Shown piece by piece: positions 27,580 to 36,107 of a stretch of DNA of 64,000 nt. The notes under the pieces are model-generated. The model saw only the letters and a list, made by a program, of their open reading frames with translations. It ran no database searches and was not told where the DNA came from. Each line of letters begins with the position of its first letter. The stretch's first letter is position 1. Origin of the DNA: an uncultured Muribaculaceae bacterium (GTDB taxonomy: Bacteria > Bacteroidota > Bacteroidia > Bacteroidales > Muribaculaceae); NCBI GenBank assembly GCA_944321865.1, contig CALUMZ010000006.1, positions 1 through 64,000 on the forward strand, in the 5' to 3' direction. The position numbers were made by a program, and so were the translations under genes.

Positions 27580-28162
27580 CGCAATCATGGAAGAAAACAA
27601 CAATAAAGAGCTATTTACCGTAACTGTGTTCTCCGAGAACCGCGTGGGATTGCTCAACCAGATATCTATCATATTCACCCGTCGCAAGCTCAACATCGAG
27701 TCGCTGTCGGTATCCCCTTCTTCAATAAAGGGGGTGCACAAATTCACCATCACGGCATACGCCGACGAAACCACCATAGCAAAACTGGTGCAACAGGTGG
27801 AAAAACGCATCGATGTGCTCAAGTCGTTCTATTACCGCGACGATGAGATTGTTTATCAAGAGGTGGCATTGTATAAAGTGCCAACGGCCGAATTGCTCAA
27901 TGAAAAGAATCTTGAAGCAATAATCCGCCACCACAATGCACGCATCCTCGAAATAACCAACGAATACACCGTAATAGAAAAAACGGGACACGACGACGAG
28001 ACGACAGCACTGTTTGAAGAACTCAAGCGGTTCGACATACGCCAATTCGTGCGCAGCGGCCGCGTTGCCGTCACCAAGTCGCCCGAAGAATATGTGACAA
28101 TGTACATCGAAGAACGCGCCCGCCGCAAAGAGGAGGTAGAACGATGCTTGAACGCAGAATAA
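27560..28162 (+). CDS. ilvN: Acetolactate synthase, small regulatory subunit
   Basis: Regulatory partner of IlvB with an N-terminal ACT domain (LFTVTVFSENRVGLLNQISIIFTRRKLNIESLSV written here only in part: ENRVGLLNQIS and RRKLNIESLSV) that binds valine for feedback inhibition, followed by a C-terminal IlvH-like domain. The longest form is 200 residues. Three starts are possible: ATG 27560 and 27569, both inside ilvB, and ATG 27587 (MEENNNKELF), 7 bp after the ilvB stop. The last starts closest to the ACT domain and is equally plausible. The end overlaps the thioesterase start by 19 bp. Confidence 0.93.
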   Translation: MKSMKINAIMEENNNKELFTVTVFSENRVGLLNQISIIFTRRKLNIESLSVSPSSIKGVHKFTITAYADETTIAKLVQQVEKRIDVLKSFYYRDDEIVYQEVALYKVPTAELLNEKNLEAIIRHHNARILEITNEYTVIEKTGHDDETTALFEELKRFDIRQFVRSGRVAVTKSPEEYVTMYIEERARRKEEVERCLNAE

Positions 28163-28920
28163 CCGAAGAAAACGGTGTCTACACCCACGAATTTTTCCTC
28201 GCGGCCGGCGAATGCAACGCCGAGAGCCAAATGCCGCTGCCGATGCTTGTGGGGCGGCTCATACGTGTAGCCACCGAACATGCCAACGCCACTAACCTCG
28301 GCTACGAGCGTTTTGCCCCCGAGGGACGCGGTTGGGTGCTCACCAAGCTCGCCTTGGAGATGAAACAATTTCCCCAAGTCAACGACCGGTACACCATACT
28401 CACATGGATAGATGCCACCGGAAAGTTGCTGACGTTCCGCAACTTTTCAATCCTGCGCAACGATGAAGTCGTGGGGTATGTGCGTTCGGAGTGGGCAATG
28501 ATCGACATGCACAGCCGCCGCCTGAGCGACATATCGATGGTAAAGGAACTTGCAGCATCGGCCCGTCCCGACGTGCCGTGCCCCATTCAACCACCCTCGA
28601 GGCTCACGGCTTTGAAACAATACCGCAGCGGAAGCCGCACCTTCGGCTACTGCGACGTCGACTTCAACCGCCACGTCAACACGGTGAGATATGTGGAATG
28701 CCTGATGGACCAGTGGGACATGGAACACTACGACCGCTACACGATTTCTCGATTCGAGGTGACATTTGCCAAGGAATGCTACTATGGATCGACCGTCGAA
28801 GTAAGAATCGACGATGCCAATCCTGCCGACTGCCGCGCCGAGATAGTCAATGCCGGCACGGTGCATTGCCGGGCACGGTTCATGTTCACCGAACGCGACA
28901 GACAACAATTACAACAATAA
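28144..28920 (+). CDS. Acyl-ACP thioesterase (FatA/FatB-like)
   Basis: Hydrolyses acyl-acyl-carrier-protein to release free fatty acid. The 258-residue product has the two hotdog halves of the acyl-ACP thioesterase family: LVGRLIRVATEHANATNLGYERF followed by WVLTKLALEMKQFPQ in the first, and CDVDFNRHVNTVRYVE in the second, matching the family's Asp-x-N-x-H-V-N catalytic motif (Asn/His near residues 176-178). It is embedded between ilvN and ilvC, overlapping ilvN by 19 bp. Why a thioesterase should sit in a branched-chain amino acid operon is not evident from its own sequence; chain specificity cannot be read off. (The first motif is quoted over 20 residues only as adjoining pieces LVGRLIRVATEH and ANATNLGYERF.). 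Confidence 0.88.
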   Translation: MLERRITEENGVYTHEFFLAAGECNAESQMPLPMLVGRLIRVATEHANATNLGYERFAPEGRGWVLTKLALEMKQFPQVNDRYTILTWIDATGKLLTFRNFSILRNDEVVGYVRSEWAMIDMHSRRLSDISMVKELAASARPDVPCPIQPPSRLTALKQYRSGSRTFGYCDVDFNRHVNTVRYVECLMDQWDMEHYDRYTISRFEVTFAKECYYGSTVEVRIDDANPADCRAEIVNAGTVHCRARFMFTERDRQQLQQ

Positions 28921-28952
28921 AATCATAATTCACTCAACACAAAAACAAGATT

Positions 28953-29999
28953 ATGGCAATTCTGAATTTTGGCGGAGTTGACGAGAAAGTAGTCACCCGC
29001 GACGAATTTACGCTTGAAAAAGCCCGGGAAGTATTGAAAAACGAGACTATCGCAGTCATCGGCTACGGCGTGCAAGGTCCCGGCCAAGCCCTCAATTTGC
29101 GTGACAACGGATTCAAGGTAATCGTAGGGCAACGCAAAGAAAGCAAAACATGGGACAAGGCCGTTGCCGACGGTTGGGTACCGGGCGAAACATTGTTTGA
29201 AATCGAAGAGGCAGCCAGCCGTGGCACCATCATCGAATACCTGCTTAGCGATGCCGCACAGATAGCCCTGTGGCCTACCGTCAAGAAGCACCTCACCGCA
29301 GGCAAGGCCCTCTACTTCTCACACGGGTTCGGCATCACATACAGCGAGCGCACCGGCATCATTCCGCCAAAGGATGTTGACGTGATAATGGTGGCTCCGA
29401 AAGGCTCGGGCACATCGTTGCGCACCATGTTCCTGCAAGGGCGCGGCATCAATTCGAGCTATGCTGTCTATCAAGATGCCACCGGCCACGCCCTCGACCG
29501 CTGCATAGCCCTCGGCATAGGCGTTGGCTCGGGCTACCTGTTCGAGACAACTTTCAAGCGCGAAGTTTACAGCGACCTCACCGGCGAACGCGGTTCACTG
29601 ATGGGTGCAATACAAGGATTGCTGCTCGCCCAGTATGAAGTATTGCGCGAAAACGGCCACACACCGTCGGAAGCATTCAACGAGACCGTCGAGGAACTCA
29701 CGCAGTCGCTCATGCCGCTGTTTGCCGCCAAAGGTATGGACTGGATGTATGCCAACTGCTCTACCACGGCACAACGCGGAGCTCTCGACTGGATGGGACC
29801 GTTCCACGATGCCATCAAGCCGGTAATGGAAAAGCTCTATGAAAGCGTAAAGACCGGCAACGAAGCTCAAATTTCAATCGACACCAACAGCCAACCCGAC
29901 TATCGTGAAAAATTAAATGCCGAACTGAAGGCATTGCACGACAGCGAAATGTGGCGAACGGGTGAAACCGTGCGCAAGTTGCGTCCCGAAAACAACTAA
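28953..29999 (+). CDS. ilvC: Ketol-acid reductoisomerase
   Basis: NAD(P)H-dependent, magnesium-dependent enzyme converting acetolactate to dihydroxy-isovalerate. The 348-residue product has an N-terminal Rossmann fold with GYGVQGPGQALNLRDNG, a cofactor loop GQRKESKTWDKA, VDVIMVAPKGSG, and the C-terminal knotted domain with the metal ligands in the SDLTGERGSLMGAIQG region and ETVEELTQSLMP. Its size is that of the short class I enzyme. Last gene of the operon, 32 bp after the thioesterase; a hairpin element starts immediately after its stop codon. Confidence 0.97.
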   Translation: MAILNFGGVDEKVVTRDEFTLEKAREVLKNETIAVIGYGVQGPGQALNLRDNGFKVIVGQRKESKTWDKAVADGWVPGETLFEIEEAASRGTIIEYLLSDAAQIALWPTVKKHLTAGKALYFSHGFGITYSERTGIIPPKDVDVIMVAPKGSGTSLRTMFLQGRGINSSYAVYQDATGHALDRCIALGIGVGSGYLFETTFKREVYSDLTGERGSLMGAIQGLLLAQYEVLRENGHTPSEAFNETVEELTQSLMPLFAAKGMDWMYANCSTTAQRGALDWMGPFHDAIKPVMEKLYESVKTGNEAQISIDTNSQPDYREKLNAELKALHDSEMWRTGETVRKLRPENN

Positions 30000-30000
30000 A

Positions 30001-30129
30001 CAATTGACAATTGACAACTGTCAATTATTTATTATTGAGCGCACGCACCGGCTGACCAAAATCGGCAACCCGGTGTGTGCGCTCAAGCTATTTTATCTCC
30101 CCAATTCGTCAATTATCAATTGTCAATTG
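30001..30129. repeat. Inverted-repeat-bounded element containing a terminator hairpin
   Basis: The bases 30001-30014 (CAATTGACAATTGA) reappear inverted at 30116-30129 (TCAATTGTCAATTG, allowing the run CAATTGTCAATTG exactly). The element fills almost exactly the gap between the ilvC stop (29999) and the end of the convergent DJ-1 gene (30130). Inside is the strong hairpin described next. It resembles a small non-coding mobile or REP-like element rather than a gene. Confidence 0.5.
30037..30084. terminator. Bidirectional terminator hairpin between ilvC and DJ-1 gene
   Basis: A 15-bp stem pairs GAGCGCACGCACCGG (30037-30051) with CCGGTGTGTGCGCTC (30070-30084), with one G-T pair. It is followed on the plus strand by AAGCTATTTTATC and on the minus strand by AATAATAAATAATTG. 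It serves convergent genes. Confidence 0.7.
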
Positions 30130-30711
30130 CTAAAAGTAATAGTTCTGGCACTTGCGGTTATAGAGCAGCATGCCCTCGGCAACTTCGCGCGAAGCCTCTT
30201 CACCTTTCGTCTTTGCCACTATTGAAAGAGCAAACGGTACGGCTGCGGCAGGCCCGTTACCGGTAATCACATTGCCATCGGCAACCACCGGTATAAATCC
30301 TTTTTTGGCATTCGGCATTGAGTTTTCAAAACCCGGATAACATACGGCCTCACGCCCATCGAGTATTCCGAGCGGGCCAAGCACCACTGCCGGCGAGGCA
30401 CAGATGGCAGCAATATTTCCTCCGCCACTATTGTGCTTCACAAGCAAGTCGGTAAGGGGCTTGAATTCTGCAAGGTTGGTTGCTCCCGGCAGTCCTCCCG
30501 GCAATATCAACCATTCAGCATTGGAAAAATCGATTTCGGCAAACGTTGCATCGGCCGTCACCGTCACCCCATGCGCACTTTTCACTTCCCGTGTATCATC
30601 ATAAATCGAAACAGTCACCACGTTGATTCCGGCCCGACGCAATATGTCGACTGTGGTAATGGCTTCCATGTCTTCAAAGCCTGTTGCTAAAAATAAGTAA
30701 GATGTGTTCAT
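30130..30711 (-). CDS. DJ-1/PfpI family protein
   Basis: Cytoplasmic protein of 193 residues in the DJ-1/ThiJ branch of the class I glutamine amidotransferase-like superfamily. The nucleophile-elbow cysteine is Cys104 in AAICASPAVV, with the conserved Glu in ATGFEDMEAIT and the glycine motif WLILPGGLPGA before it. Family members act as deglycases, chaperones or stress proteins; which of these applies is unknown. It is monocistronic, with its own promoter upstream and a terminator shared with ilvC downstream. Confidence 0.93.
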   Translation of the reverse strand: MNTSYLFLATGFEDMEAITTVDILRRAGINVVTVSIYDDTREVKSAHGVTVTADATFAEIDFSNAEWLILPGGLPGATNLAEFKPLTDLLVKHNSGGGNIAAICASPAVVLGPLGILDGREAVCYPGFENSMPNAKKGFIPVVADGNVITGNGPAAAVPFALSIVAKTKGEEASREVAEGMLLYNRKCQNYYF

Positions 30712-30750
30712 AATGGTGAAGGATTTTTGTTAATAAACTATCTGTTGAGA

Positions 30751-30781
30751 CAAATATATTCATTTATCCGAGACTATCAAA
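30751..30781 (-). promoter_or_regulatory. Promoter of the DJ-1/PfpI gene
   Basis: Minus-strand TTTG (30781-30778), 19-bp spacer and TATATTTG (30758-30751) form a perfect Bacteroidetes promoter, 39 bp before the start codon. The remaining gap up to 31036 shows no further gene. Confidence 0.7.
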
Positions 30782-31036
30782 ACAAATTGCGCATAAATGT
30801 GTGCAAACGTAGCATATTTGTGTATATTTTACATCTTTTGGGGGCATTTTGAACAATTTCGGGACAAAAACAAGCAATATTGTTACAACTTCGTAACATC
30901 GCCTCAGAACCGGCACATCAGTATGGCAGGCCGGCGTGAACCAACTTAAACCAAACCCCACACCGTGAAAACGAACAAAATTCGTTACTCTCGCCCCACT
31001 TGAAATTATTAAAACAATACAAAAAAACAATGCGCT

Positions 31037-31189
31037 ATGAATACCCGATTATTTTTGATTTGTTGCACAGTAGCAGCAATGTCGCTGTACTCCTGCAACA
31101 ATGCAGGCAACGGAAAAGGGTTGAAAAAGGGGGTGGAGACCAAGAGCAGCTCGCCGGCCAACCCGGCATCACGGCTGAAGAAATTGTAA
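31037..31189 (+). CDS. Small lipoprotein, unknown function
   Basis: A 50-residue open reading frame with a near-ideal lipoprotein signal: MNTRLFLICCTVAAMSLYSC, the last Cys being the lipidation site, followed by a short Asn/Gly/Lys-rich tail (NNAGNGKGLKKGVE and so on to RLKKL). The mature part is only about 31 residues, basic and without predicted fold. A terminator follows 30 bp later, giving the unit a complete look. No known family is recognised. A chance ORF with so good a lipobox is possible but unlikely. Confidence 0.55.
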   Translation: MNTRLFLICCTVAAMSLYSCNNAGNGKGLKKGVETKSSSPANPASRLKKL

Positions 31190-31218
31190 AAATTGGAATC
31201 ATTTTTCTAACTTAGGCA

Positions 31219-31262
31219 AGCAAGGAGCGAAACTATGACAGTCCCACTCCTTGCTATTTCTT
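31219..31262 (+). terminator. Intrinsic terminator after the small lipoprotein
   Basis: AGCAAGGAG (31219-31227) pairs perfectly with CTCCTTGCT (31247-31255) and is followed by ATTTCTTATTT. Two smaller hairpins follow: GATCTGC/GCAGATC at 31269-31288 and GCGGT/ACCGC at 31300-31315. The rest up to porU at 31433 holds no gene and no clear -7 box. Confidence 0.65.
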
Positions 31263-31432
31263 ATTTATGATCTGCCGTTCAGCAGATCCCCCCAAAAAAG
31301 CGGTCTTTAAACCGCAAATAATTTTGTTTTGAGTAACCGACCGACGCTGCCCATTTTTTGCGGATTGCCTTGTGGCAGCAAAATATTTTCCGCCATGTGC
31401 CGTTATTATATTGATATATGTGCTAAAAGCGT

Positions 31433-34400
31433 ATGGACATACTTTTACGATACTTCTTTATTTCAATCATACTATGCTGTGGCGCATTAAAGGTTTCGGC
31501 CCTCGATGCGTCACACTATGCAACCAACAGCGTGCTGTCGGCCGGTAGATGGGTCAAAGTCTCTGTCTACGAGACCGGCATTCATGCCATTTCCAATGCC
31601 ACACTTGCCGAATGGGGGTTCCCCGACCCGGCGGCGGTAAAGATTTTCGGATATGGCGGCGCCCCTGTTTCCACATTGCTCGACGAAAAGCAAATCGACG
31701 ACTTGCCGCAAATACCGGTATTGCGCACTTCAGCGGGATTAATTTTTTATGCACAAGGCCCGGTCACATGGAAAGAGAAGAACAGTAATGGCGTGTTCTA
31801 CAAGCAGTATCAACACCCCTACTCTACCGCCGGATACTATTTTATCACCGACCGCAGCGACATAGAGACGGCCGCACTGCCATCAGAGCACATTCCGCAA
31901 GGAAGCGGCGAAACTGTCACGACTTTTACCGACAGGCTTTTCCATGAAACAGAACTTTTCTCGCCCGGAGAGACCGGCAACTATTTGCTGGGAGAGGACT
32001 TCAGATATAATACAACCCAGACGTTCGACTTCAACCTATCGGGATGGGTAAAAGGTTCAAGCATAACTGTCATGACTGGCTTTGGCGCCATGGCTCCGGG
32101 CGGAAGTTGCCGATTGACTTTCAGGCAAAACGGGAACTCGATCGAAAGCAGCTCATCCGACAACATATCATCACAATATGCCGAGTATGCCCATGTAAAC
32201 ACCGTTGAAACCACAAAAAAATTTGTACCGGGGAGCGAAAAATTAAGTTATTCGGTAACTTTCAATTATACCGGCGTGGCTTCAATTGCCCGGTTAGACT
32301 ATATTACAGTCAACTATTCACGCCATCTCGACATGGGGGGCGTGTCGCAATTGCAATTCAGGACTCCGGCCGACGGCTCGGCCGAATCGGTATATAACAT
32401 ATCGGGCTACTCACAAGGCATGCATGTGTGGGATGTCACCACATCGCATGCACCGGTGGAAGTTGCATATGCAACATCGGGCACGAATGCGTCTTTCACC
32501 CCGTCGTCGAGCGGGGCACGCGAATATGTGGCTTTCAACGAAGGCGGAGGCTTCCCTTCCCCGTCGTTGGTGGGCAGCGTTGCCAACCAGAACCTGCATG
32601 CCGAGCCTATTCCCGACATGATTATAATCACCCCGGGAGAATTTATCGATGAGGCCCGACGGGTGGCGTCGCTACACGAGCAAGTCGACACGATGCGCGT
32701 TCTTGTGCTTGACCATTCGCTCATTTTCAATGAATTTTCATCGGGAGCGCCCGATGCGATGGCATACCGCAAGATAGCCAAGATGTTTTTTGACCGTGGA
32801 ACCGACAACGAGGGGCATCGGTTGGGCTACATGCTGCTTTTCGGACGCGCGCTCTACGACAACCGCAATATAACATCGGTAGCACAATCGCTTAAATATC
32901 CAAGGTTGCTGATGTGGCAGTCGGACGATGGCTACAACGATGAACGCTCGTTTTGCAGCGATGACATATTGGCCTGCCTGTCCGACGGTTCAAGCACCTC
33001 CAATGTACATAGCCGCGGCATGGACATTGCATTGGGCCGAATGCCCGTAAAAAATGTGTCCGAAGCCGAAGTCGCCGTCGACAAACTTGTGAAATATGTT
33101 ACACGCCCCGACTTCGGGTCGTGGAAAAACAATGTAATAGTCCTTGCCGATGATGGTGACGATGCCGTACACATGGAACAGTCGGATACGGCAATCGTTA
33201 GAATGATGGCCAATGGCGGAGAGAATTACGTGTATAACCGCATATATATCGATGCCTATAAAATCAATTCGGACGGTAGCGGCAACAAGTATCCCGACGC
33301 ACGCCGACAGATGTTCAAGCTATTGAACGACGGAGCGTTGGTGTTCAATTACGTCGGGCACGGAAACCCTGTGAGCTGGACCCATGACGGAATATTGACA
33401 TGGACCGACATCAACAACAGCATGGACTACAACCACATACCATTCTTGTTCACGGCAACATGCGAATTTTCTCGCATCGATGCCTCATCGGTATCAGGCG
33501 GGGAAATCATGTTCCTGAATGAGCGCGGAGGCGCCATAGCATTGTATACAACCACGCGCCCGGCCTATATATCCCAAAACGGCACACTCACCGACAGATA
33601 TGGCAGGCAATTGTTCTCACGCGACGATAACGGGCAATACCGGCGCATAGGCGACATCTACAGGCTGTCGAAAAATTCAATCAACGATACCAACAAATTG
33701 CGATATGTGCTGCTCGGCGACCCGGCAATGCGGCTGGCATATCCCACCTACCATGCCGTGATAGAATCTATCAACGGCATAGAACCTACCGAAGAAAACA
33801 TGCCTGAATTCAAAGCCCGCCAGTTGATTACGGTAAAAGGGTCGATCTATGACGACAACGGGAAGAAAGCAACCACGTTCAACGGCACGGTTTTCCCCAC
33901 TCTGTATGATGCCGAACGGTCGGTAGAAACCAACGGGAACCAAGACGGGACAAAATATGTGTATGATGAGCGCAGCAACAAGCTCGCCATGACAAAAGAT
34001 TCAGTAACAAACGGGGAATTCAACTTCAGCATAAACATCCCTTCCGAAATATCGGCCGACAATTACCGGCCGGCCCAGCTCAGCCTGTATGCTTATAGCG
34101 AAGATGGCAAGGAAGCCAACGGGTCGAACAGTAACTTCTACATCTACGGGTATGACGACTCGGTGACGGGTGATACAATCGGTCCCGATATCAGGGTGAT
34201 GTATCTCAACAATGAAGATTTCACCGAAGGCAGCGATGTCAACGAGTCTCCGATGCTTATTGCCGAGGTGTATGACCGTTCGGGGCTTAACTTCTCGTCG
34301 GCCGGTGTGGGACACCAGATGACGCTGTTGCTCGACGACGTGACCACGCTGTCCGACGTGTCCTCGTATTTTACGCCCGAGATGGCTCCCGACGGCGAAG

Positions 34401-34846
34401 GGTCGGGCGGCTATATACACTATCCGCTCGAAGATATTGCCAACGGAATGCATTCTTTGCGGCTGAAGGTGTGGGACACTTTTGCCAACTCAAGCGAACG
34501 CACAATAACGTTCAACGTAATCAATGGGCTTGCACCAAAGTTATATGCAGTGTATGCTTATCCCAATCCGGCACGCAGCGAAGCCAATTTCTATTTAAGG
34601 CACAATCGCCCCGACGCATACATCACTGTCACCATCTATGTGTATAACCTGATGGGGCAATTGGTGTGGAGTACTACCGAATCGGGACGCAGCGACATGT
34701 TTAACTCGTTCCCGATAACGTGGGACCTGACCGACTTGTCGGGACGCCGCCTGCAACGCGGAATATATCTATACCGCGCAGGTATCTCCACCGATGGCGT
34801 ACAAGAGACCACCGAATCACACAAGATTGCAATTACTGCCGAGTAG
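31433..34846 (+). CDS. porU: PorU-like type IX secretion C25 peptidase (sortase)
   Basis: Likely surface protease that removes C-terminal sorting domains from type IX secretion cargo and attaches the cargo to the cell surface. The 1137-residue product has a signal peptide (IILCCGALKVSALD), an N-terminal beta-rich region, and a gingipain-type C25 caspase-like domain at about 400-770 with likely catalytic His643 in NYVGHGNPVSW and Cys677 in TATCEFSR. The C-terminus resembles a type A sorting domain: YAYPNPARSEANFYL, then VYNLMGQLVW and LQRGIYLYRAG. Length is close to the known PorU (about 1150). PorV, often next to it, is not adjacent. A plain gingipain is less likely given this domain layout. 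Confidence 0.88.
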   Translation: MDILLRYFFISIILCCGALKVSALDASHYATNSVLSAGRWVKVSVYETGIHAISNATLAEWGFPDPAAVKIFGYGGAPVSTLLDEKQIDDLPQIPVLRTSAGLIFYAQGPVTWKEKNSNGVFYKQYQHPYSTAGYYFITDRSDIETAALPSEHIPQGSGETVTTFTDRLFHETELFSPGETGNYLLGEDFRYNTTQTFDFNLSGWVKGSSITVMTGFGAMAPGGSCRLTFRQNGNSIESSSSDNISSQYAEYAHVNTVETTKKFVPGSEKLSYSVTFNYTGVASIARLDYITVNYSRHLDMGGVSQLQFRTPADGSAESVYNISGYSQGMHVWDVTTSHAPVEVAYATSGTNASFTPSSSGAREYVAFNEGGGFPSPSLVGSVANQNLHAEPIPDMIIITPGEFIDEARRVASLHEQVDTMRVLVLDHSLIFNEFSSGAPDAMAYRKIAKMFFDRGTDNEGHRLGYMLLFGRALYDNRNITSVAQSLKYPRLLMWQSDDGYNDERSFCSDDILACLSDGSSTSNVHSRGMDIALGRMPVKNVSEAEVAVDKLVKYVTRPDFGSWKNNVIVLADDGDDAVHMEQSDTAIVRMMANGGENYVYNRIYIDAYKINSDGSGNKYPDARRQMFKLLNDGALVFNYVGHGNPVSWTHDGILTWTDINNSMDYNHIPFLFTATCEFSRIDASSVSGGEIMFLNERGGAIALYTTTRPAYISQNGTLTDRYGRQLFSRDDNGQYRRIGDIYRLSKNSINDTNKLRYVLLGDPAMRLAYPTYHAVIESINGIEPTEENMPEFKARQLITVKGSIYDDNGKKATTFNGTVFPTLYDAERSVETNGNQDGTKYVYDERSNKLAMTKDSVTNGEFNFSINIPSEISADNYRPAQLSLYAYSEDGKEANGSNSNFYIYGYDDSVTGDTIGPDIRVMYLNNEDFTEGSDVNESPMLIAEVYDRSGLNFSSAGVGHQMTLLLDDVTTLSDVSSYFTPEMAPDGEGSGGYIHYPLEDIANGMHSLRLKVWDTFANSSERTITFNVINGLAPKLYAVYAYPNPARSEANFYLRHNRPDAYITVTIYVYNLMGQLVWSTTESGRSDMFNSFPITWDLTDLSGRRLQRGIYLYRAGISTDGVQETTESHKIAITAE

Positions 34847-34881
34847 TAGTAATACTGCACACACGCATCTTCACGCGCAGG

Positions 34882-35469
34882 CTATCGCCCGGGACGCGAA
34901 ATTGTTATGTCATAACCCATTAACCGGGCCGACACTTTGAAGGGGGTTGCACTCTTGCGAGGCTTGCCGCTTAGGTAATAATAAAATATTCGCTGGCGGT
35001 CAAACGAGTTTATCGACACTTGGCGCGACTTGCCGGGCTGCAATTCGCAAGGCACGTGAAGGGTGCGTTCATGCAGCAGCGCACCGTCCATGTCGGTATA
35101 GCGCAATGTAACGGTTATCCCGGCGATGCCAAATTGCAAATTGTTCCTGACAAAGAATGTTTCGTAATTGTCGGTTGCCCGCTTGTTGAAACCGCGCAAA
35201 GTAACGGCATTTTCATCAAATTCCGGCAGCCGTGTCACCGTGCCGGCAGTGCAAACAGTATCGCTCACCGACAAAGTGTCGCAACCTGTCTCAAGGAATT
35301 CCACATTGCGAGTGTGCGGAACAAGTGTGCGACGGGCATGTGATTGGCTTGTACATGCCGCAACCATTGAAATTATCGCAATCGATGCTGCTACCCCCAA
35401 TCGGCCATTAGACCGCAAAAGGGGTACACCCGCACCGGGGTGAAACCATTTAGACAGATTTGTTTTCAT
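34882..35469 (-). CDS. Lipoprotein of unknown function
   Basis: A 195-residue product not assigned to a family. After a 22-residue basic lead comes a hydrophobic run ending VAAC, a plausible lipoprotein cleavage site (Cys near residue 39). The mature part appears to be one beta-sandwich: strands such as ENAVTLRGFNKRATDNYETF, FGIAGITVTLRYTDMDG and ERTLHVPCELQPGKSRQVS recall FxLYD-type domains that sit in bacterial envelope proteins. It overlaps the preceding gene by 4 bp (ATGA), so it belongs to the DUF3078-led operon. It converges on porU, leaving 35 bp between them. Confidence 0.75.
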   Translation of the reverse strand: MKTNLSKWFHPGAGVPLLRSNGRLGVAASIAIISMVAACTSQSHARRTLVPHTRNVEFLETGCDTLSVSDTVCTAGTVTRLPEFDENAVTLRGFNKRATDNYETFFVRNNLQFGIAGITVTLRYTDMDGALLHERTLHVPCELQPGKSRQVSINSFDRQRIFYYYLSGKPRKSATPFKVSARLMGYDITISRPGR

Positions 35470-36101
35470 AAGTACCTTATTTCATGGTGAATGCTCCCGT
35501 TGTCATCGTAGGCCGGATATATTTTATTGAACCCCACAGGCAGCTCCTCTTTCTTGACCGACGGATATATGGAAATAAAACGGAACAACTTGGGCAGGAA
35601 TCGTGAAAGGTTGAAGCGCAACCTCACCTTAAGACTGTTTTTCTTGAAGATGAGCGACGTATTGTTGTCGGTCAACGTGGCGACGCACTTGCCCGGGCCG
35701 AACAGCCGCATACCGTCATGTTCACTGTAGAGCCAAAGTTCAAACTTGTGATTATCGGCACTTTCGGCGATATAACCGATTACGGTACCCGGTAGCAGCG
35801 ACATGTCCTCACTGTCTATAAGCACAATGCGGTATTTTATTTTCCGGGAAAACCGAGGCGATTCAAAGTGTTCTATGAGCACGGTTATCATCTCGTCGGG
35901 GTATTCCCATATGCCTTCGATGGGTTGCAATGGAGACGCGTCAAGAAGCTCCCTTGCCGACTCGGGAGTATAACCGGGCAACACACATGACTGCGATGGT
36001 GGATTATCGCCATAATATTCACCGGCATCGGCAGCAATAGCAACCGAAGCCACCATTAACATGGCCGTAATGAACACTATGCGCAATTCAGCCATCACCA
36101 T
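35466..36101 (-). CDS. Exported protein of unknown function
   Basis: A 211-residue product with a signal peptide (IVFITAMLMVASVAIAADA). The mature protein begins with LLDASPLQPIEGIWEYPDE, in which P-I-E-G-I-W looks like the start of a lipocalin-like or other small beta-barrel protein that measures deviation from a baseline, but that likeness is weak. The C-terminal half is strand-rich and basic. No catalytic motif and no known family are recognised. It begins 6 bp after the DUF3078 gene and overlaps the next lipoprotein gene by 4 bp. Confidence 0.75.
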   Translation of the reverse strand: MVMAELRIVFITAMLMVASVAIAADAGEYYGDNPPSQSCVLPGYTPESARELLDASPLQPIEGIWEYPDEMITVLIEHFESPRFSRKIKYRIVLIDSEDMSLLPGTVIGYIAESADNHKFELWLYSEHDGMRLFGPGKCVATLTDNNTSLIFKKNSLKVRLRFNLSRFLPKLFRFISIYPSVKKEELPVGFNKIYPAYDDNGSIHHEIRYL

Positions 36102-36107
36102 GCAGGA

